Assembly (NCBI GenBank): GCA_003427395.1
Contig: BFEA01000431.1
Coordinates: forward strand, 875,335 to 903,937
Direction of reading: 5' to 3'
DNA length: 28,603 bases
Origin: Chara braunii
Taxonomy: Eukaryota > Streptophyta > Charophyceae > Charales > Characeae
The stretch's first letter is position 1; every line of letters begins with the position of its first letter. Under the pieces are notes generated by a model. That model was not told the DNA's origin. It did not search any database and saw nothing but the letters and a program-made list of their open reading frames with translations. Below are positions 8,668 through 18,527 of this stretch, piece by piece. Made by a program: the position numbers and the translations under genes.

Positions 8668-9663
8668 CTATTTGCCCTCGTTTTTGGCTGTGTTCCTTCT
8701 TCTGGGTGAGCTCGCGTAGGTGTCCCTTCCTTCGGTTCTAGATATTCTATCCTCGAATTGCGATTTTCCTCCTCCTTTTTCTGTGGTTACGCCTTTTCCC
8801 AGGTTGTCAAAAACCCTTGCAATGTGTGCTTTCGCGCTTTGGCCTTCGGTGTCATGGGTTAAAGCTTTGACTTGGCTGAACGTGACCTTAGAGGGGAGAT
8901 CCCCCATAATCTTGTCTCGCTTTTCTCGAAACAGAAATCGTAGGAATATTCCGCACCTTTCTATTTCGCCCATAAATCCACCTTCTACTAGAGGGTTCGA
9001 AACCTTCTCATATCTCCTTGCGAACGCTACTAGACTCTCGTCCTCCTGTTTTTTCATTTTTTTTAGATCTTCTATTGAATAGGATGTTTCAAACCATGCG
9101 AAGATTCTTGTAATCCTTTTTCTGAATATTAGCCAACGCCAACTGTCCGGAATGGCTTCTCTAACTTCGAGATCTATCTTGGGGGCTGTGTGGTGGAGTA
9201 GATTTATAATAATCTCCTGATCGCTCCATTCCGCTCTCATCCCGAGTCCCTCCCAGTCGTCTAAGAATTCTGAAACATTCTTCCCTGTAAAGATTGTTTG
9301 GATTCCGGACAGTGCCGGTAATTGGAAGGCTCGTGCTCCTAGGAAGGGGGATACGTAGGAGCCTGGTGCGTATGCCATTCTGTAAGGTTGGCTTGTGGTT
9401 TCCCTATATGGTTTCCTTGTACCGGGATCCGAGAATCGGGCTACTCTATTCCTGTTTAGAATATTTTTTCTCCACCCTTCACTCTTGGAAGTGCGTTCCT
9501 CAAGTTCTGCGGCTGTAGTTTCTAACTCTTTTAGGGTCTTCCTCAATTTTTCGGCGTCCTTTGTGACATCAGTTATCATTTTCCTAACTGGGGTGCTCGT
9601 CCTTGATTCTTGTGGTTTGACTTCGCCGCCTATCGAGGATACATAGACTCCTTCTGCATCCAT
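8668..9663 (-). pseudogene. gag capsid region
   Basis: The 331-codon frame has an ATG at 9663. An N-terminal coiled-coil-like part (ITDVTKDAEKLRKTLKELET) is followed by a capsid-like domain with the retrotrans_gag pattern: FTGKNVSEFLDDWEG, then FAWFETSYSIEDLKK, DESLVAFARRYEKVS, and a KVTFSQVKAL segment. Gag packages element RNA into virus-like particles. The frame ends in TAG at 8668-8670, but the next ~130 codons in the same phase continue to the zinc knuckle, so this is a nonsense mutation rather than the natural end. The phase is also open upstream beyond the ATG, so the ancestral start may lie further back. Confidence 0.88.
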
Positions 9664-9672
9664 ATTTTTTCT

Positions 9673-10182
9673 TCACTCTTCCAGAAGTTGATCCAAGACG
9701 ACTTTAACTCTTTGTATGGATTCTTCTAGTAGCTCTTGTAATGTGTTGAAGTCCTCTTATTTTCCTTCAACTTTCACAACTAAGGCGGTAACTAAGGCGG
9801 TTTGTAGGTAGCGTGAGTTGGCCTCCAACGTATTTAAGGATATCCCATCAACTATTACGTTGGCAAGTTCTCCTAGAGCTTGAGCGTCCTCTCTTAATTT
9901 TGCTACAGATGTGACTATCGTTTCTCACCAGGTGCGTGGGGTTGTTTGTCCACTAGGGTTGACAGTGAGGATTTGTATTCTTACTAGAAAGAGCTCTCCT
10001 GCAACTTTCCAAACGACACACTTCCTGGCTTCTATTACTGCTTTTGTGGCGCACTCGGTTTCCTCTTCTTGGTTTAATTGCTCATTATGTACTGCTTCCA
10101 CTAAGACTCGTACTAAGGATCCTTCTCTTTCTGCTCTGCCTGAGATACTAAATTTTTGCCTTCGAGGTACGACATTAGTCAT
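9673..10182 (-). pseudogene. upstream gag extension, same phase as gag, three stops
   Basis: The frame starting ATG at 10182 is in phase with gag. It reads through EGSLVRVLVEAVHNEQLNQE and AGELFLVRIQILTV to a TGA at 9925-9927, then continues as AKLREDAQALGELANVIVDG and LQELLEESIQRVKVVLDQLL with TAA at 9757-9759 and TGA at 9673-9675 before the gag ATG at 9663. Removing stops mentally, there is one continuous helical, amphipathic extension of ~170 codons. It may be an N-terminal gag domain or a separate ORF read through into gag. No family recognised. Confidence 0.55.
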
Positions 10183-10185
10183 TCC

Positions 10186-10507
10186 TTTGTTTGTTAGTTT
10201 CTTCTTGATCTTGCTTCAAGAGTCTGGCAATGAAATCATTTCGTCATCCTATAATGTTATCTCTTTCCTCTCTATAGATTGTGACAACATGTTCGACGCG
10301 TTTTTCCAGTCTATTTAAGCCGGCTTCGTCTGTAGAGTCATGTCATTCATGGTATTTTGCTGGCGACTCTTCAACCTTCCTCTCAATTGGATCTAAGTAT
10401 ATTTCTAGGATGACATCAATTTTTGGATCTCTTCCCCTTACATGTGTGTTCGTGCTTCTTGAATTGTCTCTTCCTTCTCTATCTCGCACTTCATTCATCC
10501 CTCGGTC
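10186..10507 (-). pseudogene. open-frame fragment upstream of gag, charged, with stops
   Basis: A minus-strand phase shifted relative to gag reads MNEVRDREGRDNSRS, then DPKIDVILEIYLDPIERK and later GLNRLEKRVEHVVTIYREE, with TGAs after the YHE segment and after NIIG. It runs into the next fragment by a frame change near 10185. Composition is charged and helical like the neighbouring segment, so it probably belongs to the same ancestral ORF. No function can be assigned. Confidence 0.4.
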
Positions 10508-10713
10508 CAGATCATCACACTATAGGTTACGCGATTCTCTGTTCTAACTTGTGTTAGTGCCCTTGGTCTTTCGCGTTGTATAGCTTCTTGTGCCAATCGT
10601 CGACAATCTAATATGTTTAATGCTCTAGAGGTTCGGATCCGAATAATCGAAGTTATAGTCCCTGCGAAGGATACCTGATTCACTTCCTCTTCATCAGTTA
10701 TTGTTCCCGACAT
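10495..10713 (-). pseudogene. accessory ORF, second copy, C-terminal part
   Basis: This frame of 72 codons has an ATG at 10713 and overlaps the end of the preceding frame. The segment SRALNILDCRRLAQEAIQRE and the following RALTQVRTENRVTYS occupy the same relative place as SQELLRFLTEWTQEDLRTLG and CRRVQSNETGLIEIK in the 11202-11531 frame, which supports a duplicated unit. Similarity is weak here and stronger in the partner piece upstream. Unknown function. Confidence 0.4.
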
Positions 10714-10987
10714 TATTGAGTTCGTCTTGTGCCCTCTTCACCTTCCATACGAGGTCTATTACGACTGACCATTCATTGTTAGCGAGCGTAAGTCCTTCAA
10801 CTGGCGGCGACGATATTCCAATGAAAAGCCTAACGTAGGTACTCCATGAGAAATTTGTCCTTAATTGTTGGAATCTTCTCTTCTCGTCATGCACTATGTT
10901 CGAGGTCCGTTGCCAACAACGACCTTTTTCGTCTTCCTTAAACCTATGTTGCGGCACATATATAGTAGGTGATGACATACATACCAT
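10694..10987 (-). pseudogene. accessory ORF, second copy, N-terminal part (GRCWQR motif)
   Basis: An ATG at 10987 opens 97 codons. Residues IYVP then, eight residues later, GRCWQRTSNIVHDEKRRF and SWSTYVRLFIG match IYLP, GRCWQRAREAVQDEKDRP and AWSTEIRIFEY in the frame at 11509-11913. The GRCWQR codons are at ~10924 and ~11727, an 803-bp offset. Both copies continue into a hydrophobic segment (WSVVIDLVWKV here, GLIIDFINWHY there). I recognise no known domain. It lies between the LTR/PBS and gag, a place where some large plant gypsy elements carry extra genes. Confidence 0.6.
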
Positions 10988-11201
10988 CAATCCCCCATCC
11001 CTGACTTTTTAAACCTTCGTATCTCACGATCTCATGTGGGATCACTGCTTTCTTCGATATAGAGTTTAGGGAACAGACCAATTTCCTCGATGTTCCCTCC
11101 TCTAGCCTCCTACATCTCATCATCCTTGGTCAACTCCCTTAACATGGCTTCTAATCGTGCTTTTGATCTTGGAAGCTCTCTCTCTCTTAGTCTCCCTTGC
11201 A

Positions 11202-11531
11202 CTAATCCTTCACTTCCCTCATGATCCCAACCAATCCTCCTCTATCATCTCTTATCTCGTGCTCACCTTCTATTCCGAACAGGCCTGTGTCAAGGTAGAC
11301 TTCGCCTTCTTGATCTCGTAGGCAAGAGGCTCCTCTCTTAATCTCTATCAATCCGGTTTCATTAGATTGAACTCTTCTACAGATCGTCGTGCCTAGAGTA
11401 CGCAAGTCCTCCTGGGTCCATTCTGTCAAAAATCTGAGCAGCTCTTGTGATCTCCACCTATCATGATCACGGTGTCTTAGTTCACTTGATATATCCCCTC
11501 CAAGCTGCCTATTCTCGTTCCCTCTGGCCAT
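11202..11531 (-). pseudogene. accessory ORF, first copy, C-terminal part
   Basis: This 109-codon frame with an ATG at 11531 overlaps the end of the 11509-11913 frame by 23 bp in another phase; the protein appears to continue across that point, so a frameshift is likely. The sequence is charged (QLGGDISSELRHRDHDRWRS, then WTQEDLRTLGTTICRRV) and ends at VGIMREVKD. About 200 bp after the stop, other phases have repeated stops. Unknown function. Confidence 0.45.
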
Positions 11532-11913
11532 TCAGGTTATAGTGCCAGTTTATGAAATCAATTATTAAACCTCGACCGATCCCTGTCAATGCTTCGTAAG
11601 GAATCCGCGGCCTAGGCAAGTATTCAAAGATCCTGATTTCGGTACTCCAAGCAACTTCTTTCTTTAAGGAAAGGGGTCTATCCTTCTCGTCCTGCACCGC
11701 TTCTCTCGCTCTTTGCCAGCAACGTCCATACACTAAATCTTCCGACCTTTCCGTTGGTAGGTAAATGCCTACGTCTCTTACCTCAGTCCCTAGGAAGCGT
11801 GTGGTCATAACATAGAGGTGGTTCAGTTCCCATGTGCTGTCGACCATCTCATAGGCCTCTACCTCATACGGAAACTCCTCCCTTCTTCCTAGGGTACTCA
11901 AGGATGCACACAC
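11509..11913 (-). pseudogene. accessory ORF, first copy, N-terminal part (GRCWQR motif)
   Basis: A 134-codon frame opens at a GTG, so the true start is uncertain or upstream. Features: a mixed N-terminal part (EEFPYEVEAYEMVDSTWELN), then IYLPTERSEDLVYGRCWQRA, AVQDEKDRPLSLKKEVAWST and YEALTGIGRGLIIDFINWHY. It is the better-preserved member of an 803-bp tandem duplication with 10694-10987. It reads in the direction of gag and sits 1.6 kb upstream of it. No known domain is recognised; a retroelement-specific accessory protein is inferred. Confidence 0.6.
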
Positions 11914-12038
11914 CGCATCAAACTTCTCTTACGACGGTCGGTTTCCAGCGATGATCTTATTATCCCACGCTTCAAGTTTCTCTGCAGACTTCTTATGCCT
12001 TACTCGTTCATGACCCAACATTCTTTTGCCACGCCCGC

Positions 12039-12257
12039 CTAACACAACCGGGCTCGTTCCCTAATCAGACGATAGTATTTTCTCCCAGAGGTCCCTAGTC
12101 TTTCCACCTTCAGTAGATAACTGATCTCGATTTGGTTGGTAATTACCCTCAAAGCCGACTCCCTCATATGATCCAAATAAGGTTGTATGAGTTCAAGCTC
12201 TTCAAACCCAAAGAGATCTATACCAGGAATTCGGAGGGTGCCCTTCAGTCCCTTCAA
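12039..12257 (-). pseudogene. short accessory open frame near the leader
   Basis: The 72-codon frame opens at a TTG. GIDLFGFEELELIQPYLDHM is followed by NQIEISYLLKVERLGTSGRK and a basic end. It is in the same orientation as the other accessory frames, and the ~100 bp to the next frame contain stops. It may be the beginning of the accessory ORF region. No function known. Confidence 0.3.
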
Positions 12258-12633
12258 TTCGTCCCCTGCTCACAATTCTCTCTCTTAGATTCAATATCTG
12301 GGTGGACTGACCAAAGGGTAGGGAAAATCAGAATGACGTCCCTCGATCACAAGGAAGGCAACATGAATGAAAAGCATGAAAGACGAAAAGAAAGCAGGAA
12401 TCAGCGAAAACACGAAAAGCAGAAATCACAATCTCACCGGTGAACGTCGATCATAGGTCGATGGGGGTGTCGTCTGCCCGCTCGTGCCCGTACTGTCCAA
12501 CGTCTCACTTGGGCATTCAGACCACTGGCCAACTGCTTAGCCTCCTCCGTCTGCCCTGCCCCAGTCACACCCCTGTCCTGATCCTCTCACATCCCCGCGG
12601 TTACAGGCGGACCAAAGTCCCGAGAGGCAGCCT
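12258..12633 (-). other. leader of the gypsy element, no gene seen
   Basis: This segment lies between the PBS and the first accessory frame. It has a purine-rich patch on the + strand (about 12355-12435) and otherwise ordinary sequence. It would be the 5' untranslated leader, where packaging signals normally lie. Confidence 0.5.
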
Positions 12634-12651
12634 TCCCCGGCAACGGCGCCA
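12634..12651 (-). promoter_or_regulatory. primer-binding site, tRNA-Asp type
   Basis: The minus strand reads TGGCGCCGTTGCCGGGGA, the exact complement of the 3' end of plant tRNA-Asp(GUC) including CCA as I know it. It starts one base after the LTR end. This fixes the element strand and the LTR border. The same primer is used by several plant gypsy groups. Confidence 0.92.
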
Positions 12652-13164
12652 CTGTCGACCGGTAGAAGGGGTCTGGCGGCACTCCGTCCGAACCCTATGC
12701 CTCGCGCCGCGTCTGTCACCCGCGGGAGGGCCGGTCGGGGCTCCTGTAACCTGCACAAAACATGTCAGTCCACATCAACAAATACAAGTACCGTAGCCGA
12801 CCGCGACCAATGCAAGAAGGAAACTCGCAAAACACTGCCTGGCAGAAATAATAGTAGTTCCATTCAGTCCAAAACAATGGGGTGGAAAACACTCGCTCCG
12901 GCCTCAACCGTACACCTCGCTCCTGTGTCTGGGAAGTCTGTCTGAGTCCTTACGGACCTAGTCAACAAGCGTCGCCTAATCCCCCTCCCGATTGGGTGTC
13001 GCCTGTATCGTGCCCGTCGATCCCAAGGGACCGCGCTCGAGCTCTCGGTGTCGGACGTGGCCTCCCTCGCCCATCGAGGCCAGAGCTCCAGATCTACAGT
13101 GACCATACCCTCGTGCAGTCGCTCCGTCAGGGAGGTGATCGTCCTGGTCGGTCTAGCTCAGGCG

Positions 13165-13322
13165 CCCCCTTCAGAAAGGCCCGACTCGGATGGTACCTGT
13201 TCGAAAAACCCGCTTCAGATCGTACCTCTTCGGAAGGCCCGCTTCGGGTTGTACCTCTTCGGAAGGCCCCCTTCGGATCGTACCTCTTCGAAAAGCCCAC
13301 TTCGGATCGTACCTCTTCGGGA
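13165..13322. repeat. ~28-bp minisatellite (LTR)
   Basis: Five or six units carry CTTCGGATCGTACCTCTTCG followed by GAAGGCCCG. They are close together with few changes. Present only in the right LTR; the corresponding part of the left LTR is missing. Confidence 0.8.
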
Positions 13323-14060
13323 TAGTGTCCCCTCGGTAAAAATGCCCGCTCAGTGAAGTAACCACTCGGTAAAGTACCCGCAAAGTAAAGTCTCCGCACG
13401 GAGAAATACCCTCTCGGTAAGATGTATCCTCTCGGTGAACGTATCCCGCATGGTAAATATGTCCGCTCGGTAAACGAGTCCGCTTGGTAGAAATGTCCGC
13501 TCGATAAACGAGTCCTCCCGGTGAAAGAAACCCCCCCGATACAAGAAACCGCCTGGTATATGTCCGGTCGGTAAGTGTCCACCCGGTAATGTGCCCGTCC
13601 GGTAAAGTACCCGTCCGGTAAGTCTGTCCGCTCGGCAAGTAAGTCCGCCTGGTAAAATGTATGTCCGGTAAAATACCCATCCGGTAAAGTATCCGTCCGG
13701 TAAGTCTGTCCGCCCGGTAAGTAAGTCCGCCTCGTAAAATGCCCGTACGGTAAAGTACCCGTCCGGTAAGTCTGTCCACCCGGTAAAGTACCCATCCGGT
13801 AAGTCTGTCCGTCCGGCAGGTAAATCCGCCAGGTAAAATGCCCGTCCGGTAAGTCTGTCCGTTCGGCAAGTACCTGTCGAGTAGGTATGTCCGCCTGGAA
13901 AATAACTTCGCCTGGTCAAATACCCTTCCGTAAGAGCTCCCGGTTAGTAAAAATGTCCGCTTGATAAAGTCCCTCTTCGGAGTGTCCACACGGTAACAAT
14001 GTCCGCCTGGCGAAATGTCCGCCGGGTAAAGTATCCCCCCGGTGTGATGTCTTCCGATCG
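13323..14060. repeat. ~15-17-bp CGGTAAAGTNCCCGTC minisatellite (LTR)
   Basis: Dozens of short units based on CGGTAAAGTACCCGTC alternate with CGGTAAGTCTGTCCGC variants, giving a secondary period of several units in the middle. On the minus strand they make long open frames with DGYFTG-like repeats, which I regard as a by-product of the repeat. Confidence 0.85.
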
Positions 14061-14329
14061 CATAGTTAGCAGGCGTTAACACGTACTTCCCCTCGCTATC
14101 CCGTCGCACCCATGCTCTCCTACCTCGTGCGGGTGTGATCTCGTACGTGCGGGAGCGCGGTGGTGCTCGCTGGCTGTGAGCAGTCCCCCTTCTCCCGATT
14201 CTCTCTTCCTCGTTCGAATGTGCGTGGTGGCGTGCGGTGGTGCGCGCAGGCGGTGCGCAGTCTCCTGGCTTGCCCCTCGCGTGCGCAAGCGCGTGCTCGT
14301 GCACGCGCATTACCCTACGGTCCTCCTCC

Positions 14330-15075
14330 TTCGCGCTGGTGCGAGCGGCTCCTCCCCGCGGTCTTCCCTCTTCGCGCGCGGTGCGCACTGGTGCGTGCGG
14401 CTCCCCGCGGTCGTCCCCCTTCGCGCACTGTGCGCGCTGGTGCGCACGGCTCCCATGCGGTCGTCCTTCTTCGTGCGCGGTGCGCGCTGCTGCGTGCGGC
14501 TCCCCGCTGTCCCCCGTCTTCGTGCGCGGTGCGCGCTGGTGCGCGCGGCTTCCCCCCCCACGGTCTTCCGCCTTCGCGCACGGTGCGCGCTGGTGCGCGG
14601 GGCTCCCCCGCGTCGTCCCTCTTCGTGCACGGTGCGCGCTGGTGCGCGCGGCTCCCCGCGGTCCTCCCTCCTCAGGTGCGCGGGTGCACGCTTGTGCGCG
14701 CAGCTCCCCCGCGATCGTCCTTCTTCGCGCGAGGTGCACGCTGCTGCGCTCGACTCCCTGCGGTCCCCCGCCTTCGTGCTCGGTGTGCGCTTGTGCGAGC
14801 GGCTTCCCCCCCCGCGGTCGTCCTTCTTCACGCGCGGTGCGCGCTGCTGCGCGCGGCTCCCCGCGGTCCCCCGCCTTCGTGCGCGGTGCGCGCCAGTGCG
14901 CGCGGCTTCCCCCCCCGGTCTTCCGCCTTCGTGCGTGGTGCGTGCTGGTGCACGCGGCTTCCCCCCGCGGTCTTCCGCCTTCGTGCGCGGTGCGCGCTGG
15001 TGCGAGCGGCTCCCACCGCGTCGTCCCTCTTCGCTTGCGGTGCACGGTGCGAGCTGGTGCGATCGGCTTCCCTGC
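14330..15075. repeat. GC-rich ~50-bp minisatellite (right LTR)
   Basis: This is the same array as 2076-2700, with about two extra units at its left side. Cores such as GTGCGCGGTGCGCGCTGGTG alternate with CTCCCCGCGGTC. Very high GC and lack of stops produce open frames of over 400 codons on both strands. Confidence 0.88.
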
Positions 15076-15269
15076 GTACGGGCGCGCACTGATGAGCGCG
15101 GCTCCGTGCCCGCGCGTGCCCTGTGCGCCCGTCTCTCCGTACGTGCCCTGAAGTCCCCAGTGCGTCCGTATCTTCTCTTTTCCCCATGCGCTTCCGTCTG
15201 TGTGCGCCTCAGTCCGTGCGCTCCCGTCCTTGCATGCCCAGAATGCCCCCGTGCCTGGGCCCGGTTCGG

Positions 15270-15277
15270 CTTATATG
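15270..15277 (-). promoter_or_regulatory. candidate TATA box of the LTR promoter
   Basis: The minus strand reads GCATATAAGCC in an otherwise GC-rich LTR. The same site is kept in the left LTR at 2897-2904. In element orientation it lies downstream of the (CA)n tract and upstream of the GC-rich array, so transcription could start about 30 bp further, near the array. Assigned by position and sequence only. Confidence 0.4.
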
Positions 15278-15302
15278 CTCTGCCGGGCCCTTCTCCCACC
15301 AG

Positions 15303-15306
<4 letters not shown>

Positions 15307-15382
<76 letters not shown>
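15307..15382. repeat. (TG)38 microsatellite in right LTR
   Basis: This is a 76-bp uninterrupted TG run, versus 26 bp in the left LTR. Confidence 0.97.
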
Positions 15383-15383
<1 letters not shown>

Positions 15384-15583
15384 TCCCCAGTGCCCGGTGC
15401 ACCGAGGCCGCGAAACACTTGCAGCGCCTCAGTACCGTGCCTGCGCCCGGGCCTGATTGGGCCTCTGAAAAGTCCCCGCTGAAAAGGGCCTTCCCGTCGG
15501 GAACCGGGCCCTTTGCAGCGCCCTGGTATCAGGCCAACTTCCGGGCCTGTCCCAGGCCTGCCTGGGCCTATGCGGTCCCCACA

Positions 15584-15769
15584 CAGCAGCGGTACCGCCC
15601 TTAGGGAAAAAAACAGGCAGCCCCTTAGGTGAAAATTGGTCCCATCATTCAACTTGGCCTAGGCGGGCCCCACGTAGCAGCGGTACCGCTCTTAGGGAAG
15701 AATCCAAGCGGGCCCTGCAAGTGAAAATTGGTCCCCTCACCCGTGTCCTGGCGGGACCGCCCCTCCGGA
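15584..15769. repeat. 91-bp tandem duplication with GCGGTACCGC palindrome (right LTR)
   Basis: This is the counterpart of 3161-3345: palindromes at 15589-15598 and 15680-15689, with the same flanking CTTAGGGAA. Confidence 0.7.
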
Positions 15770-16117
15770 AGAGAACTCGCCAAGTCCAATGGCCTCTTGC
15801 CCGCGGTGTCAGCCCGTGCCATGGTCGGTGAGTCCCGACCGGATAAAGTAGGCCCCTTGTTCGCAGCATCGGTCTGCTTCATGGTCCCTGTGTCCCGGTC
15901 ACGTAAAATAACGTCGAGCAATGATATCGCCGCGCCGTTCTCCGGTGTGTCGTCTCACCGGATGGTTGATGATTGTCGGTAACCCCGTCCGTCCCAGTGT
16001 CGGTCCGTCTCATGGTCAATGAAGCTCGGCCAGGTAGAATACTGTTGAGTGTGGTTGTCGTCACGTGCCCTCTGAAAGGAAGTAAAGGGCGGCGTAGCAT
16101 TGTAGCCGCCCGACAGC

Positions 16118-18527
16118 GTGTCAACTGGTCGTATGTCCTGACTACATTGAGGTGGATGGGGTTCGGAGAGATATTCTACAACTGGGTAGTGGCACTATAT
16201 TCCATGTCAACAGCATCCGTCATGGTAAACGACCACATTTCGGCCCCATTCCATCGGTCCCGCTCACTTAGACAGGGATGCCCTTTGGCACCGTTGCCGT
16301 TCGTAGTCCAGCGGGAAGTACTGCTCAATAAATTAATATAAGATCAAGTGTACAAGTGGTAGGATTGAGTCTGGGACAACAAACCTGTAAGGTCAAAGCC
16401 TTAGCAGATGACATGTCCGCAGTCTCAGCGAATATGCAGGACTCAATGTCAGCGTTAAGATATTGTCTAAGTCAGTATGAGGAACTATCGGAAGCAACGA
16501 TTAATTGGTAGAAGTCGGTTTTCTTCCTCGCCAGCAAGTTTACTCCGGCAGTAGATTGGGGGATGAAGAGGATACAACAGGATGAGTCAGAGAGGTTTTT
16601 GGGTATGCAGATTGCGTTGACCTCCTGCACCTTAAGACAAGAAGAGATCTTACAAGCTAAGGTTCTACAGCGAATGACAACGTGGGGCAGAGCTCCACAC
16701 CTGTCCCTGTTTGGAAGAGCGTTGGCAGTGAACGTGGGTTTGTTTGCGTTACTCACCTTTGTGGGGAATGTGAGACCTATCGGGAAGAAAACTCAGTCGA
16801 TGGTGAAACGAAAGGCAGCACGGTTTATTTGGAAGCCATTTGCAGAAGAAAATTATGGGGTGATGTCGAAGGTCACCTGGGAACTTATATGTGCGCCAAG
16901 ACAGGAAGGCGGTCTAAGCATGGTAGATCCAGGGAGGAGGAACATGGCTATGCTAGCCAGATGGGTAATCCAAGCTATTGCGTCCGAAAAAAATAAGCAT
17001 TGGATAGCCCTGGTTGAGCATATCCTTAGCAGAGAGTGGAATCTATCACGCACAGAAGACGTCTGGGCCTGTGCGTGGATTGATTCCTTCTTGCGAAGGC
17101 GCCTGCGGTCGGAGTTCTGGGCGGCGGTGCTCCAGGCCTGGAGGAAAGTTAAGCCGGACATGTAGCCAGAGCCAACGACTAAAGAAGAGGTATTGTCACG
17201 GATAATCCTTGATAATTCTAATATCAGGGACCCGACGGGGACCATGCTGATGGCCAATCCGACCCCCGGTAACTTTGGCTGCACCTGGATAGAACGGGGC
17301 GTGGTAAGGATTAGAGACTTGTGAATGAAGTTGTTGGTCGTCGGAGTACCAAGGGAGAGTTGGACGTTAAGCTGAGATCCTGTAGGCTGTAGGTACATGA
17401 GTCAGAGGCTAGCACAGATCCACATGGCAATTCCGGAAAGGTGGCATTCGATCCTGGCACCATCATACGGTAGCCCTCCCAGGACATGGTTTGAGATGGA
17501 CACGAATACAGATGACCGAAGATTCTTGAAACTGGTTGAGCTGTCAGAGAACGGAGGAAGAAAGTTTCAACAGTGGACATTGGTAGGTAGAGAAGGAGAC
17601 CTGGCGATCTGCACAGAGGAAGAAGAATTTCTGACAGTCCCGTCTGGGCGGCTCACAGAAATACGGGTTAAAGAGACGGTCGACGAGGACAGTGTTTGGA
17701 ATGCAACCCTGTGGCTCTAGGGTTGACCAATCTCAAAACTAAGGGCAGACCCGAATCAGTGGGCTTGGAGGGGGAGAGGAATGCATGGGGAAAACACCAC
17801 CTTGGATAAGTATTCGTTGGGTCTGGCCTACAAAGTGCAGATAAGGACTCGTACACCCAGAAGCGTGGCAACAGAAAGATGGAGCAGAATATATACAAAG
17901 AAAGAAGAGAAGATCTGCGAGGCGCTTCAGAGATGTTGGGAACAGTTAGCCGACCCGCCGAACCAACGGGCAACTGTCCTATTTTGGTTGGTGTCCTTAT
18001 TGGCCACACCATCAGCCGCCTCACTGCTAAGTAGAGGGATTAAGGTGGATACACAGTGCAAAAGGTGTTGTTGGACGTTCGAGTCAACAATCCACCTTTG
18101 GTGGGACTGTCCCGCATCCAAGAGGATTTGGGAGTGGTTGGTCAGGGAATGGGACGTATGGACAGAGGGGAGGTTCAAGTAGGACAAAGATTGGATGCTG
18201 CTGGGGGGAGTACCGAAGGAGTTCCACCTTGGGCAAGGTTGGGGTTATGTTGTGCAGGCGATCAGAGCAGTGGGTTTTTGGATAATCTGGTTAGAAAGGA
18301 ATAGACCCCAGTTTGAGGGTAAAATAATACCCGATCCTGAGATCAAGGCAACGTTCAAAGCCATGGTAAGAAGAATCATTGCAGCAGACTGGAGGAGGAA
18401 AGTACCCAGAGGAAAAGGCAGACAGACAGGGTTAAGGTGGTTTGAGGACACGTGGGCACAAAGAGGGAAGTTGGTATCAATAGGTAGAAATGGAAGGTTG
18501 GAATTTTCAGGGTGGTTAATTAGTTAG
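16118..18527 (+). pseudogene. LINE ORF2: reverse transcriptase (partial) and zinc-binding C-terminus
   Basis: The first ~70 codons read RVNWSYVLTTLRWMGFG, VALYSMSTASVMVN and RSLRQGCPLAPLPFVV, the standard LINE RT block. A frameshift near 16335 leads to KVKALADDMSAVSAN, where ADD is the catalytic pair, and INW-KS with a TAG at 16509-16511. The same phase then runs to 18527 with stops at 17163, 17322, 17373, 17718, 17724 and 18180. Near 18058-18120, CKRCCWTFESTIHLWWDCPA fits the zf-RVT pattern C-x2-C...H-x4-C typical of plant LINEs, followed by WLVREWDVW. The 5' endonuclease part is not present. The copy is dead. Confidence 0.9.

Larger units (their letters stand above)
2076..16115 (-). mobile_element. 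large Ty3/gypsy LTR retrotransposon, degenerate, left LTR truncated
   Basis: Read on the minus strand the order is: 5' LTR (16115-12653), spacer C, tRNA-Asp PBS (12651-12634), leader, accessory frames, gag with a CCHC knuckle, protease, RT, RNase H, integrase, basic tail, G-rich tract, and 3' LTR (3692-2076, incomplete). RT-RNaseH before integrase is the Ty3/gypsy order. The two LTRs share about 1.6 kb, collinear even inside the minisatellite, and differ by a few percent by eye, mostly transitions. Internal length is 8.96 kb. Coding is destroyed by at least seven in-frame stops, about five frameshifts and an integrase deletion. On the right it is flanked by LINE coding sequence, so it inserted into a LINE. 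The 5 bp after the right LTR (GCGTG, 16116-16120) would be the target duplication, but the left partner is not visible. Confidence 0.9.
12653..16115 (-). repeat. right (5') LTR, complete, ~3.46 kb
   Basis: On the + strand it begins TGTCGACCGG at 12653 and ends CCGCCCGACA at 16115, giving short inverted TGTCG/CGACA ends. The left border is set by the PBS, the right border by divergence from the left LTR and return to LINE coding sequence. It contains three minisatellites, a long TG tract, a TATA-like site and a 91-bp duplication. This is long for an LTR, and much of the excess is tandem repeats. Confidence 0.9.

Noticed and set aside
13171-15045. 624-codon open frame on the minus strand across the LTR
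   Set aside because: It lies wholly within GC-rich minisatellites of an LTR; the translation is a string of the repeat units, and similar frames are open in other phases and on the other strand.
14176-15456. 426-codon + strand frame ending in poly-Val/Cys
   Set aside because: It is produced by the ~50-bp array and the TG microsatellite; it has no protein-like composition.
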